64,000 nucleotides of DNA, from NCBI GenBank assembly GCA_951812925.1, contig OX638372.1, forward strand, positions 2,790,001 to 2,854,000, written 5' to 3'. The notes below the pieces were generated by a model. The model was not told the origin of the DNA and ran no database searches. It saw only the letters and a list, made by a program, of their open reading frames with translations. A program made the position numbers and the translations under genes. Numbering within the stretch: the stretch's first letter is position 1; each line of letters begins with the position of its first letter. The DNA comes from Calliopum simillimum. Its lineage: Eukaryota; Arthropoda; Insecta; Diptera; Lauxaniidae. Below, in pieces: positions 24,008-35,570 of this stretch.

Positions 24008-24122
24008 AATTTTGCTTTATTTTGTTTTAATACCAAATGTTTGAATAATTTTGAATGACAATATCACAGAAGAAAATTAAGAAAACAAAAAATATTTTGA
24101 CAAGTGAAAAGGAAAACTCGAT

Positions 24123-24128
24123 TTTATT
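24123..24128 (-). terminator. Poly-A signal of the first acylphosphatase gene
   Basis: AATAAA on the minus strand, about 31 bases beyond the stop at 24160. If used, it means this gene is transcribed separately from the two genes that follow. Confidence 0.5.
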
Positions 24129-24159
24129 TTAATTATCTGTGTCATAATTGATTATGGTC

Positions 24160-24459
24160 TTATAAACTCCTTATCACAAAATTTTCGCAAGTATGCCTTT
24201 CAATTTCAGTTGGTTCCGTAAATTCTGCCTTGTCAATGCGTGATTGTGGGCTGCCAGTTTTCTCTAGCCATTCCTGCATTGTACGAATTTTTCCCAAGGT
24301 TCCTTCCATTTTTCCCACAACAGTTCCATGCTGAGAATTCATAACCCAACCTAGCAAGCCCAGCCGCTTTGCCATTTCCTCAGTATGCTTGCGGAAGAAA
24401 ACGGCTTGAACCTTACCGAAGATTTCAAATTCACAAGAATAAAGCTGTTCCGCAGCCAT
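24160..24459 (-). CDS. Acylphosphatase (catalytic residues present)
   Basis: A 99-aa protein of the usual acylphosphatase length. It would hydrolyse acyl phosphates to a carboxylate and phosphate, as a soluble cytosolic enzyme. The active-site loop reads FGKVQAVFFR, with the phosphate-binding arginine at 23, and GWVMN gives the catalytic asparagine at 41, the same numbering as vertebrate enzymes. The usual loop glycine after VQ is alanine here. GTVVGKMEG, M.EWL, TGSPQSRID and the closing F strand complete the fold. The frame is open upstream to an ATG at 24546, which would add 29 basic, hydrophobic residues. I prefer the internal ATG because it aligns with the neighbours' starts; the longer form could be a targeting presequence. 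First gene of the tandem cluster. Confidence 0.88.
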   Translation of the reverse strand: MAAEQLYSCEFEIFGKVQAVFFRKHTEEMAKRLGLLGWVMNSQHGTVVGKMEGTLGKIRTMQEWLEKTGSPQSRIDKAEFTEPTEIERHTCENFVIRSL

Positions 24460-24546
24460 CGATTTTCCAGTTTGAAAATTTCTAAATATATTTTTACTAA
24501 AAGCGTTCAAGGCAAATAAAGTTTTTTGATGATGAACGATCATCAT

Positions 24547-26209
24547 GTGTTTTGGAATTGAAATATTTATGTTGATGTCGCCTTATTCGTTAAAGTGGCA
24601 CATTAAATTTAATTTTATTTATTATCTGTCAATAACAATTGTCAGATATCAAAACATATGTAATTGGGATAGTAAAAGCAAAGTCCATTTTATTTTATTT
24701 TTTCTATTGCGAGGTATATAGTTATAGTTGGTAAAAAATAGGGACAGCAGTCCCTTTCTTTAACTTCTGGGGTTATACCTTTTTTGTGTGGTGCAATTCG
24801 TATCTTTACGCTTAAAAATTGGTATCGAAAAAATAAAAATATTTCGAACTCCAAAAATAATTGAAAAATTTTTCGGATGCCATAAATAAAATCAAAAAGC
24901 GTTGAAAAAAAGCTGTATGCTGATCTCAATTACGATTCGAAAGTATGAACTGGCAATAAAAACAAAAAAAATCAAAATCTTATTCCTCGCTCAAGGGATA
25001 TTATCAAAAGAATAATTTTTACCTACTGGAAACATTTTTCTAGTTTTCATATGTCCGAATCGAATGACACCGCATTTGTCAAAATCGGTTCAGTAATTTA
25101 AATTTAAAAATTTCCAGTGGCATTACTTAAATAACGCCAAATTCGTGTTTAGTAAATGTGAGCGAGGATTAAAACTTTTTTACAGCTTGTGATATTTCGC
25201 ACATTTTTTACTAAAGACTGCCTTATGGTGAGAAGACAATTGATTAGTTAATAAATTTATTCTAGTTTTAGGTGTAGTCCGTTTTGGTCTACTTACAAAA
25301 TAACTAGACCAAAGATGGGACTATTCAGACAATTGTCTCCGCTAATCCCACAGGGGTGCTATGGAAGCATGATCTTTAGAGGAGCACATACAAAAAGCGG
25401 GAAAACGTATATTATTCACATTTACATATTTTTTTGCAATAATTTTCATAGATTGATTTAATGACACACATGTTTGTAATTTTATAGTATTTAATTTTAA
25501 TTACACACACGTAAGTATATATATGTATGTTAATATATGTATGTAAATGAAATATGAATTTTACAGAAACACTTGGTCATTAAAATTTGTCTGCAATGCA
25601 GCTAAATGACGGTTTCTCCGTACTTCGGGAGCATTGTGTGTTTAAGTGTGAAATGTTTATTTACCCTATAAATTAGATGGAAATGCAATACTTTATTTAA
25701 TGGCAAAATGTTAATTTCCAAAGTACAAATATACATGCACAAAAACAACAACAGCAATACCTTAATTTATGCATTTTGGAATGGTAATTGCTTACGAATT
25801 GAAGCAGAGTAAAATAAAATTAAATTAAACAATATTTCATATTCGCGAAAATCGGTTTGTGCCAGAGAAAAAGTTCAATAAATTTTCAAATTTCCATAAA
25901 ACACCATGTTGTAGGGAAATCGCATTAAAAATAATATGCGTAATTATTAAAAGCATTTTGGTTTTGCAAATTGTACAATGTATGAACGTGGTATTTTGAA
26001 AAAAAAAAAAAAACAATTACAAATACATACATTTATTTTATTTCAGAAAAACACCGAAATTCCAGAGTTACATATGTAATATCTATGCATCTCAGGTTTT
26101 ATGTTGTTTATGCGTTGCCGAATTTGACATGATTCCTATTGTCTTTACTTTCAGTTTCAATATTTCAGTTCCTGTGTGAATGAACTTTCTTGGTGTTTGC
26201 TTCCTTATG
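24547..26209. other. Gene-free stretch upstream of the acylphosphatase cluster
   Basis: AT-rich with TATG/ACAT runs at 25510-25550. No further acylphosphatase copy, repeat boundary or other gene is recognised. Promoter elements for the cluster must lie near 24460-24700, but no definite TATA or initiator could be chosen. Confidence 0.4.
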
Positions 26210-26420
26210 TATACACTGAAGTCGGGTCTCGGAAATATCGCCATAGGAACTAACGTCAGAAAATTGTTTCCAAATAAAGCCAAAAAAGTCTCCGTCAAAA
26301 ATTCTGGCATTATTTCCATTGTGGTTTGGAAATAAAGCTCACAATTTATTTCCTAGTTTAATATTGGCTTTATTTCCAAAAGATTTTTGGCGTTATTTCC
26401 AATGGCGCTATTTCCTTTTT
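26210..26420. repeat. GGAAATAAAGCC-type dispersed repeat, copy 1
   Basis: Multiple copies of GGAAATAAAGCC-like and GGCTTTATTTCC-like strings alternate here, with AAATTCTGGCATTATTTCCA in the middle. The stretch 36325-36725 carries the same arrangement (AAATTCTGGCGTTATTTCCA). The short motif occurs in both orientations, so the unit can fold on itself. No coding capacity. Confidence 0.6.
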
Positions 26421-27587
26421 GTAAGACACATGCACACAAAATGCATTCCATAAATACTAAATTGTATAAAATCATTTTTTTAAATAGGGCTTGCCTTGTT
26501 AAACTTAGGAAAACAAATGTTGGTCGGCATATTGCTTTTGATGTCCTTTGCAATGAGAAAGAAATTCCAAGTAAAAACAACCAAAACACACAAATGGATA
26601 ATTGCAACATGAAGATCAACACTTTCCACAACTTTTCGTAGAAAACAAACACAAAAAGACGGAACAAGTTAATAATTTGTCCAGCGTGTGGGAATTCCTT
26701 TGCAACAACAGCACAGCAGTAACAAGGTCACGAAACGTTTTCAATAAAACTGAACTCCGATTTTAATTGCAGTGTCCAATAGAGAAAAACCCAAAGTGAA
26801 TGAAAACAAACGAACAATGTTTATTTGTTGTTGGTTTCACAGGATCACAGCAGCAGCATCAGCATCAGCAGGGATTGTCCTTCGTTCACTGGTAGGCAGA
26901 ACCGACGGGAGGGCTTCACACTACTGGACATGCAGGTATAAGAAAAAACTAAGATTTTACACTCCATTTGTGAATGAACAAGCTGAGCTGCTGAATGGAT
27001 AGATGCATTGATGGATAGACGGATAGATGGATGGATGAGATCTATGAATGGACAGCTGGTTACCTGCGTTGTTGTTGCACTGCCTGCGTAGTGTAAACAA
27101 TCATTGCTGCAGTAAATGAACGTGGTAAATTCAATTTGGAAGCAAAAGGAAAAATACAACAGAGACAGCTACCGGAAATGTATGAAATACTTTAGAGCAT
27201 AATCATTCCAAGTGGGGAGAAAGAGGATAAGTTATAAAAATGAAAAAAAAAAAAAAGATAATCACTTTGGAGTCCAAAGTAGAGCTATGAAGATAATCTA
27301 TAATTAGTGCTGCTTAGTCGGTGCCACTAACACAATGATGCCAGACTATGGTGAGAAATTAAGAATAAAGGAATTATCAAGCTAAAATTTCAGCAATAGA
27401 AATTTTTATCAGGAGCCTATACGTTTCATTGGAGAAGTGAACATATAACCTCCAAAACCTTTCGTTCAAAGATATGCGCGGCAATTTACCCTACATTTCA
27501 TAATAGAAACTTAAAATTTAGCAAACTATAGAACTTTCCTTCTTTTTAATTTTCAAGGAAAAAATGATCTGGCAGCATTACCTTTGA
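26421..27587. other. Gene-free stretch
   Basis: Contains a GATG/GGAT-rich patch (27001-27040) and poly-A (27244-27256). Open frames here overlap on both strands without recognised domains. Confidence 0.4.
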
Positions 27588-27865
27588 TGTAAAAATCAAA
27601 TTTCTCATGAGACTTTAACTTAAATGCAGCAATTGTTGCTGCAAGTGAAGCTGTGGTAAGTCCTGCGGCTGACATGATTGACATTTCGTCATTGAATGCT
27701 GCTGTCAGTGAATGACACGCAAAGCATGTAAAAATCAAATTTCTCATGAGACTTTAACTTAAATGCAGCAATTGTTGCTGCAAGTGAAGCTGTGGTAAGT
27801 CCTGCGGCTGACATGATTGACATTTCGTCATTGAATGCTGCTGTCAGTGAATGACACGCAAAGCA
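27588..27865. repeat. Exact 139-bp tandem duplication
   Basis: 27588-27726 and 27727-27865 appear identical throughout, each starting TGTAAAAATCAAATTTCTCA and ending AATGACACGCAAAGCA. The unit length is not a multiple of three and the reading frame changes between copies, so it is not a protein repeat. The lack of any difference between copies points to a very recent duplication or to an assembly artefact. Confidence 0.9.
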
Positions 27866-30098
27866 GGCAGACACGCACATTAATTATAAAGCATCCTCAA
27901 CGACAACTACGACAACAACGACAACAACTACTTACAATATAGCAGCAACTCAAGTATGATAACAATGTTTTTACTTATGATGTTCAACTGCAGAGCTGTT
28001 TCATGTCTACTGGCTGGAGCTCTGCTTCATTGTATTCATTCGTATCGGATACCCATGCATGGAACGATAATCGCTTAACAAATTGTCGTCTTAACACATG
28101 CGCGCAATTCGAACCACTTCAAGTGTGTCTCCATTAAATCTATCCATTAACTTCATCATCGTCATCATCATCATCTACTTCAATTAAAATTGAAAATTAT
28201 TTTTTCAAAATATTTTTCCCATCCCATATGCTGTGTGCTCGCTCTTAAGCCAAAGTGAAGGAACGCATTTTCAATGCGCGTAATTGAAATTTTTCCAAGC
28301 AACGCACCATCAGGCTCTGAGTCAGTTACTCAGTACTCTGGCTGCCCCGATGTCTGACCTATTAGCATTGAAATTTATTTTCAGTTTTAAACCAAAAAAG
28401 AGTTTCATCTGCTCTGTCGGCAGCGTCATTTTGTTTTTCATTTGGATGTTGCGCGCGGTAATCGGTTCTGTTGCTGTTTCTCAGCAGCAGACATCCATCT
28501 GCAGCACATGTGGTTACATTCCGCATTGTGTTGGCAGAAAAGGAATTTCGCGTCTATTGCTAAATGGAAGGAAAAAACGTAGCAGCAGCATTCTTGCTAG
28601 TTGAGGAATTTTGTCTGTGGTCATGAAAAAACACGCCCTTGGTATTGGCAAACCTAGACATCCTGTGCAAAGAAAACAAAAAGCGTTCCTTCGAAAATAG
28701 AGTTGTAAATTATTTGGAGAATTTTTTAAACTGTAACAAAGCTACAATATACTTAGTTTAAATATTTAAATAATTATTTTATTGTGAAATTTTTAAGAAA
28801 TTCGCAGGGTTCACTCAAACATTTATTTATAATATGATTTAAACCTGATATGCTCGCATTTTCTATGATAATGCTGCAAGTTGTTTCGTTGTTAAAAAAA
28901 AATGACAAAAAACATTTCATTAATTTAAGCCGCATCCTTTTTGTTTTTGGTTTTTATCCTGTGAAATCTAAAATATCATCGAGCTGCATAAATATAAACA
29001 TTTTTTTGCATATTCCCCCGGTTGTTGTATATTCATTTTGTAGGATTTCTAGGTAGCACAAAAACAAAAAAAAAAAATTGAATGAAAATGTAAAATTTTT
29101 TTAAAATTCTGAATTTCTACTAGCAATGGTAAAATAAATATTATACTGCATTACTAATAGAGCAACAAAACCAAACATTCACGATTTACAAAAAATCACT
29201 TTTTTGTAATTTAATTTCCAACTTTTTTATGTTTAATTTTGTTAAATTCTTTGCAGCTCAGTTTTAGCATTTTTTTTAAGTGTGGTTTTGTTTTTTGTGC
29301 TGATTTTAAAGTTTTTATGGCATATGCATTGAAAAAATGGCTTGGGCTTAAAACAAATTGAATCTTTAGGATTTATGTATGCACACAATTCAATCTATTT
29401 TTTTGTTGTTGTAGGTATTTGGTTTTTTTTCCTCTTATTTTTATTGTTGCGGGAATTGCACCGTTTGACTTATAGAATGGAAAGAGTTGGTTTTTTTGTT
29501 GACATTTTGTAAAAATTATGTGCAGTTGCATTGTTTCTAAATTAATACGAAAATCTTTAACAAATTAAAGATAAGAAAAATAGATATTCTGAAGAATATT
29601 TTATACATAGGAGATGGTTCTCGTGATCTGTTAAAGTCTTATATTTGGTCATGGGAAATAAATCTTTGTGTAGAAATAAACTTATGTAGGCTACTATTTT
29701 CTACAAATTGAGGGCTATACTCGTATATTTATTCTCTTTTGGGTCACAACACCCGGTCTACATCAAAATTAAGCTTCAAACCACATACACCTCGAATCTC
29801 ATGAAATGGTTCACCGAAAATTTAGAAATTCCAGGAAATCCTATTTGATGTCGATTTACCAAGCTTTCACAATCTTTTCTTTGCGTTTCTTTGAAGTTTG
29901 GTTGCATGTTGTCAACTGCGCCCAGTTTTACAACGTTCTGAAGTTTTTGTTTGTATTGAATCTTGTAAAACATTGAATACAATCTTGTTGATACTCCGCC
30001 ATCCCTCCGATATCCTTCTAGTATATCTAGGTTACTTCGTTATGACTATGAAAACTTCGGGTGTCCCGGAAAACTATCAATTAACCCTTTCGGTTATT
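27866..30098. other. Gene-free stretch
   Basis: Short CAA/CGACAA runs at 27900-27930, an ATC/TCA run at 28153-28176 and several poly-T runs. The 106-codon open frame at 28284-28604 has no recognised motif. No gene is supported. Confidence 0.4.
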
Positions 30099-30116
30099 CT
30101 ATGCCATATGGCATAG
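30099..30116. repeat. Perfect 18-bp palindrome, site 1 of 3
   Basis: CTATGCCATATGGCATAG is its own reverse complement. The core ATGCCATATGGCAT recurs at 30428 and 31771, and I did not see it elsewhere in the window. TTAACCCTTT lies 15 bases upstream, which resembles a piggyBac-type end, but no convincing partner end was found. Confidence 0.7.
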
Positions 30117-30427
30117 TCGCTTTTCAAGGTCTGTCATAAAATCTTAAAAGTTAATTTTTTAAAATTTTTCTTATTATTCTCAAATATTTTGAGTAGAAGA
30201 TAAAAAAGAATTATATCGATTGGTGGACGCAGTAAGCTGTATGACTAAAAAGAATGAACATCAGTATCCAATGACGTATTTTGCAAAAAAGATCACTTCA
30301 TACTTTTATTATTTTTATTAAACAAATAGTATTAATTGAAAATTTTATGTATGTCTTTAAGAAGCTGAATATTAGTTTAACAAGTATACAAAAATTTAGA
30401 TCTCTACGATTTTTTTTATTTCGCATC

Positions 30428-30441
30428 ATGCCATATGGCAT
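30428..30441. repeat. 14-bp palindrome, site 2 of 3
   Basis: ATGCCATATGGCAT, flanked by TC and AG. It is the core of the sites at 30099 and 31770. Confidence 0.7.
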
Positions 30442-31769
30442 AGATTTTACCCATAGGTGCTAAAATATTTCATTTGGTTGGGAAGAACTGCATTGATTGG
30501 AAGTTGTTTTTATTCATAAATTTGGAGTCTAATTCAAATAATAACAATTTTCGAAGAGTTAACTAATCCAGATGTTGGAAATAACTTCCGTTTTTTAAGC
30601 AAAGGTCCTCGCTGTAGAGTTATGCGATAGAAATTGTCTATGTACGCGCACTCCCTGCCCCGCTTTGACAAGAACTAGACTGAAATGCATTGGTCAGCCG
30701 ATTTTCAGTTCCTTAAAGGAACAAAATTCACCTAAGTGATATAAAAAGATTTGCTTTACTGACAGGATCTTTCAGTTTGGACAAACACCCAATTGAAAAG
30801 ACCAAAGATCATGAATAGATTTTAATAAGAGAGTTTGAGGTATCATTATGGACCCTTGCGATATATATGTGGCATTATTGCTGCCACGAAAAGGTTTTAG
30901 TATGATGGAAGCAATTTTAAACATCACTAGAAATAACATAAAAATCTACACTGAAACGATGAAGGGTATCCCTTAAAACGTGTTAAAGCCTCGAGAACCC
31001 CGCAAAGTCGTAATAGTTGTCACAATTAATACAAACTTTGACAGTTTTACGAGTTTACGAGGGTTTCGATGCTTTTACATGTTTAAGGAATACCCTAAAT
31101 ATCAGGACACTATACAGGTACTTATTTACTACCCAAAAATATGAGCCCAGTAAACAACGATGTCAAGAGGACTTGGAAGAAGCAGAGCATATGCTGAGTA
31201 CTTACCCTGCAGTGATGAGACACAGCATTAAGTACCCAGGTTCCGGGTTTCTAATTCCACTGCAGTGGCAAAATCTATAAACAGTCTAGATATGCTTTGA
31301 TTGGGAAAGAGGATATACAAAATATGTTTTAGATCATGATGAAATTCATAGCATTTAAAATAATAATAATTAATTTGGATGCTAATAATGATTTATTTGG
31401 TGAAAATTTAGATGCAATAGATAATTTATTGGATCGAAATGAGGTTGCATACCCATAGTTTCAAAAAACCCTTTAAAGTCCGATTAATATGGAATGAATA
31501 TAGAAACTATGAAGCGCTCTAAGCTCACAATAATCAAAAAAGGCCAAATTGTTTGCTCGTTTAGGATTAGGTGTAAGGTATTTCTTATTCGGCCTCGACC
31601 TATAATATGGCAAAACACCTTTCTAAAACTTTTTTCCTCGAAAATCTTTAATATGATATGATTTGATATGATATGATTTGATATGATATTTAAGCACAAA
31701 ATCATTGGAATTATATAAAAAATTTAAATGTAAATTTTGGTATTTACTTTTATTACCTTTGAGTAAATT

Positions 31770-31787
31770 TCATGCCATATGGCATGA
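31770..31787. repeat. Perfect 18-bp palindrome, site 3 of 3
   Basis: TCATGCCATATGGCATGA, again a perfect palindrome but with flanks different from site 1. The compensating changes keep the symmetry: CT/AG at site 1 and TC/GA here. Confidence 0.7.
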
Positions 31788-34156
31788 CTCTCAAAAACCA
31801 CTTTTGAAACAAAAATTTTTAAAAATTAAGACTTGTTAATAGTCCCCCTTCCTCTAGTTTACCAAGATATTTTTTATTTTGAATATGAAGCATATGACCT
31901 TTTGCAATATTCCGGACCAAGACTATCAATAAAAGCTTATTGTTAGTTCACTTTAGATGCCCAGAGAACTATCAACTAAGCCTTCATGATAGTCCGCTAT
32001 GCTTTCTTCTTAGGATACCTAGATATTCTCTGCTTTGACCATGAAGCCTTTATATAACCTTCGAAAACTTTCGTGCATAGCATGAAGACCCACCTTTACA
32101 TAAACTTTAGAAAGGGACTGCGCAAAATATTCTAATGCATATTACGGAATAGAGTAGAAAAAACCCTTGCGCTCTGGAACTTAATTTGAAAAACAGCAAA
32201 AAAGTCGTTGTTTGCGCTTTTAGGCTAAGACACCTAGAAATCCTGAAGAGGTAGAAGTATTCTATGGCCAGTTTTGGAATCAGCACAACGAAATCCATTG
32301 GAATTGTTTTTTTAAACTAGGAAAATTCATGCTCCAGGTCTGTACGTACATCAGTTAAAGTGGTGCAAAGCTAAGAACATGTTTTCGAAATGGTTTTTTG
32401 TTCATTATTTTTTCTATGGTGTGAAGTTCGGTAAAATTGTTCACATATTTGAATAGAAGATAGGTTAAGAACGGACATCTTGATAGTTTTGCTTCTTACT
32501 GTATATAACTCCTAACAAAGTTTTGTCTGAAACTGAAATATCAATAATGCCTTTGATAAAACATTTTCATTACTTAATTCAATGTGATAATGATATACTT
32601 AATAATAATACAACGCAGCCACTTAAGACTTTCAAGTTGTGATCTCAGAATTGTTATGAATGTTGCCCTGTTTTTGGGAAAAAGGAAGTTAAATTAACGA
32701 GTTTACTTACATACATGTTTTCCAAAAAAATTTACTAAGGGGATTTCTTCACTTGAAATCTTTATTTTGTAGTCCCTAAAACCTTATTAAGATTATGTCA
32801 ATAACTTTGTTTTTCTCCGAAACATCGTAAACTGAAATAATGAAGAAGCCACTCTTTTCACTTTTATAACTTTTTTTGACAACCGAAATTCAGCTCGGAA
32901 AATCGTTTAACTCGTTAACTGGTTTTACAAAAAGAAACCTTTTTCTGTATATCTGCACCTCAGTGAATAATTTTGCAAAAAAAAAAGCCTGGAGTGCGAG
33001 GCCCTTTGTGTTAAAGAGAATTCAAACGATATGTGTAAGGATTGTATGGATTCGGATTTTGTCAAATTTAAGGACACTAGTCTTTTTTATTATTTTTGTG
33101 TTTCGATAATTTTATCAATATACTGAGTTTTAACTGATACTTTCAAAGTTATATCTTATTATCGATACAATTGAAAACATTCTGATATCGATTTCATTAA
33201 CACCATTTGATACTTTCCGAGTAAATTTGATATTTTTGATATTTTTGGACACGATGTGTATATACGAACAGCTTGATTGCTATAGAATTTTAAAATTTGA
33301 ATTAGCAATAAATGTTGTTTATATCTTATTTGAATTGTTTTGTTAGTTAAAACAAAATTAATATAATAATATTAATAGAAATATTAGTTCTAGATTTTTA
33401 TTGAACCCATTTGTCAAAATGGACATAAATAAAACCATTAAATTTTACACTTTCACCTCTCGCTTAAACGATACATCCAGAGGGTTAAAACAAAATCACC
33501 ACGAAAAAATATTTATTCATAAACTTATGCATAAAATAACAATAAAAAATAATCGTTTCTGTATCTAATAAAAAAAATGAAAAATTCAAATAAATTTGGA
33601 AAAAACTTTTACAAATAAAGCTAAATGCACTGATTGCGCGACAAACATACATTGTAATGGCAGCAACAAAATCGTAATAAATAATAAAAAATATTTCAAA
33701 AATTGAAATTTATTTACGCCCGCTATATATTCTATGATGCCATGTCATTTGGGTCATCGGCAACAACATCAATAACAACCAAACGCAACCAGAACAACAT
33801 TTATTTAGATTGTCATCGATTGGAATTGAAAAGAACGGCGGAAAAAAATTATGCCTAAAAATAACCATAATTTCTATTTTTTCAAATTTAGTTCAATCTA
33901 TCACATTATGACGTCAATTCAGAACACACATACAGTGACTCACGAAATTGATCACGATTTGGCAATGAATGCAAACAACTAACAAAAAGTCTGAAATGGG
34001 TTTGTATTTTAAATGTATCTTTATTTTGGTAGAACTGCATTGAGTAAAGGAAATTAAACAGGGACCACATTCCATGAAAACTCTTCCTTAAAAAAAAATA
34101 ATTAAACAAAACCAAAAATTCTCAACGTGATCAATTTTGTAACTTCACATTATGAT

Positions 34157-34713
34157 CCTTGGAAGCTAATGTTAATATTTTGTATAGCCTTCCAGTGCAT
34201 CAATAACTGCTTTTATTCTACTAGGCATACTATCTAGAAGAGTTGCACAAATTTCTGGAGCAATAGCATCCCAAGCATTTTGAGCCTTGGGCCAAAATTC
34301 ATTAAGAGTACCAGTTTCACCTTCCATCGAATTTCTCAATATGCCCATAGGTGCTCAATTGTATTCAGGCCTGGAAATTGCGGGAGCCATTTTAACTTTG
34401 TTATTCCATTATCCAAAAACCATTTTTGGGTCCCCTTTGCAGTGTGTTTCGGATCATTGTCCTGCTGAAAAACAATATTCGAAGTATTTACCTTCAAATC
34501 TTTTGAAGTACCAAGCAAATTACTGAGTAGAATTTCAATATAAGACTCTACTGTCATTCGACCTTCGATTAAGGTAGCTCTGCCAACACCTCTGTTGGTT
34601 AAATATCCCCACACCATTGTTGAGTCTCCTCCAAACTCAAACTTTGCGCGGTCAAAGAGCGCGCAAAAAGATAAAAAGCCTTTGCTCACAGTGGTTGTGC
34701 TTAAAGTTCGCAA
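34157..34713 (-). pseudogene. Tc1-family transposase fragment, left arm
   Basis: Read on the minus strand, the fragment begins abruptly in the middle of the catalytic domain at FEFGGDSTMVWGYL, where the family has GGGSIMVWG. It continues through GRMTVESYIEIL, the second catalytic aspartate in FQQDNDPKHTAKGTQKWF, and LPQFPGLNTIEHLW, which carries the catalytic glutamate. Thirty-four residues separate the aspartate and glutamate, as in DD34E elements. The remaining C-terminal part (WPKAQNAWDAIAPEICATLL, then GYTK) follows in another frame downstream. The DNA-binding half and first catalytic aspartate are absent, so it is non-functional. Sequence beyond GGG at its 5' side does not match the family. 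Confidence 0.8.
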
Positions 34714-35328
34714 AATTTTACAAAGGCTGGAGCGCTAACGATTCGGAAAAAGTTACATGGTCACATGAGACCAAAATTAACCGCTTAGGATCGGACGGCA
34801 GTGATTGGGCTTGGAGGAGTAAGAGTTCGAGACTTCAGTCACTCCGCGTAAAGCCCACACTTCAGTTTGGAGGAGGCTCAATATTGGTGTGGGGATGTTT
34901 GACCACCAGAGGTGTTGACAGAGCTACCAAAATCGAAGGTTGAATGACAGCAGAGTCTTACATATAAATTCTACGCAGTCATTTGCTTGGTACTTCACAA
35001 GATTTGAAGGTAAATGCTTCGAATATTGTCTTTCAGCAGCACATGATCAGAAACACACTGCAAAGGGGACACAAAAATGATTTTTAGATAATGGAATAAC
35101 AAAGTTAAAATGGCTCCCGCAATTTCCAAGCCTCAATACAATTGAGCACCTATGGGGCATATTGAGAAAATTGATGGAAGGTGAAACTGGTACTCGTAAT
35201 GAATTTTGGCCCAAGGCTCAAAATGCTTGGGATGTTATTGCTCCAGAAATTTGTGAAACTCTTCTAGATAGTATGCCCAGAAGAATAAAAGCAGTTATTG
35301 ATGCACTTAAAGGCTATACAAAATGTTA
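34690..35328 (+). pseudogene. Tc1-family transposase fragment, right arm, catalytic Asp changed to His
   Basis: The plus-strand copy reaches further 5' than the left one: KFAKFYKGWSANDSEKVTWS then HETKINRLGSDG. The family has WSDETKINRLGSDG here, so the first catalytic aspartate is histidine (codon 34764-34766). FGGGSILVWGCLTTRGVDRA follows, after which stops and frameshifts appear (a stop directly after KIEG, and the DNDPKH aspartate region is scrambled). The C-terminal part reads again in frame: NTIEHLWGI and WPKAQNAWDVIAPEICETLL. No helix-turn-helix region is present. It is dead through at least three independent lesions. Together with the left copy it forms the foldback. Confidence 0.8.
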
Positions 35329-35570
35329 ACATTAGTTTCCAAGGATCATAATGTGAAGTCACAAAATTGATCACGTTGAGTATTTTTGGTTTTGTTTAAT
35401 TATTTTTTTTTAAGGAAGAGTTTTCAAGGAATGTGTTCCCTGTTTAATTTCCTTTACTCAATGCAGTTCTACCAAAATAAAGATACATTTAAAATACAAA
35501 CCCATTTCAGTCTTTTTGTTAGTTGTTTGCATTCATTGCCAAAGCGTGATCAATTTCGTGAGTCACTGTA

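Larger units (their letters stand above)
30117..33932. other. Gene-free stretch with two further palindromes
   Basis: No gene is supported. It holds palindrome sites 2 and 3, a GATATGATTT simple repeat at about 31649-31692, and an AGAGGGTTAA string at 33480-33488 that might be the far end of an element starting at TTAACCCTTT (30081). That pairing is weak. The 87-codon open frame at 31017-31280 has no recognised domain. Confidence 0.35.
33933..35568. mobile_element. Tc1-type element rearranged as a head-to-head foldback
   Basis: The outer ends CAGTGACTCACGAAATTGAT and its complement are flanked by TA (33931-33932 and 35569-35570), the Tc1/mariner target duplication. The arms are not just terminal repeats. 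33933-34640 and 34861-35568 are inverted copies of about 708 bp, each covering an end plus the C-terminal half of a transposase. Only the ~220-bp middle is single. The element therefore has two transposase 3' halves facing outwards and no N-terminal DNA-binding region. Confidence 0.85.

Noticed and set aside
30081..33488. TTAACCCTTTCGG ... AGAGGGTTAA as a 3.4-kb piggyBac-type element
   Set aside because: Ends match poorly beyond CCC/GGG, and no piggyBac transposase motif was found inside.
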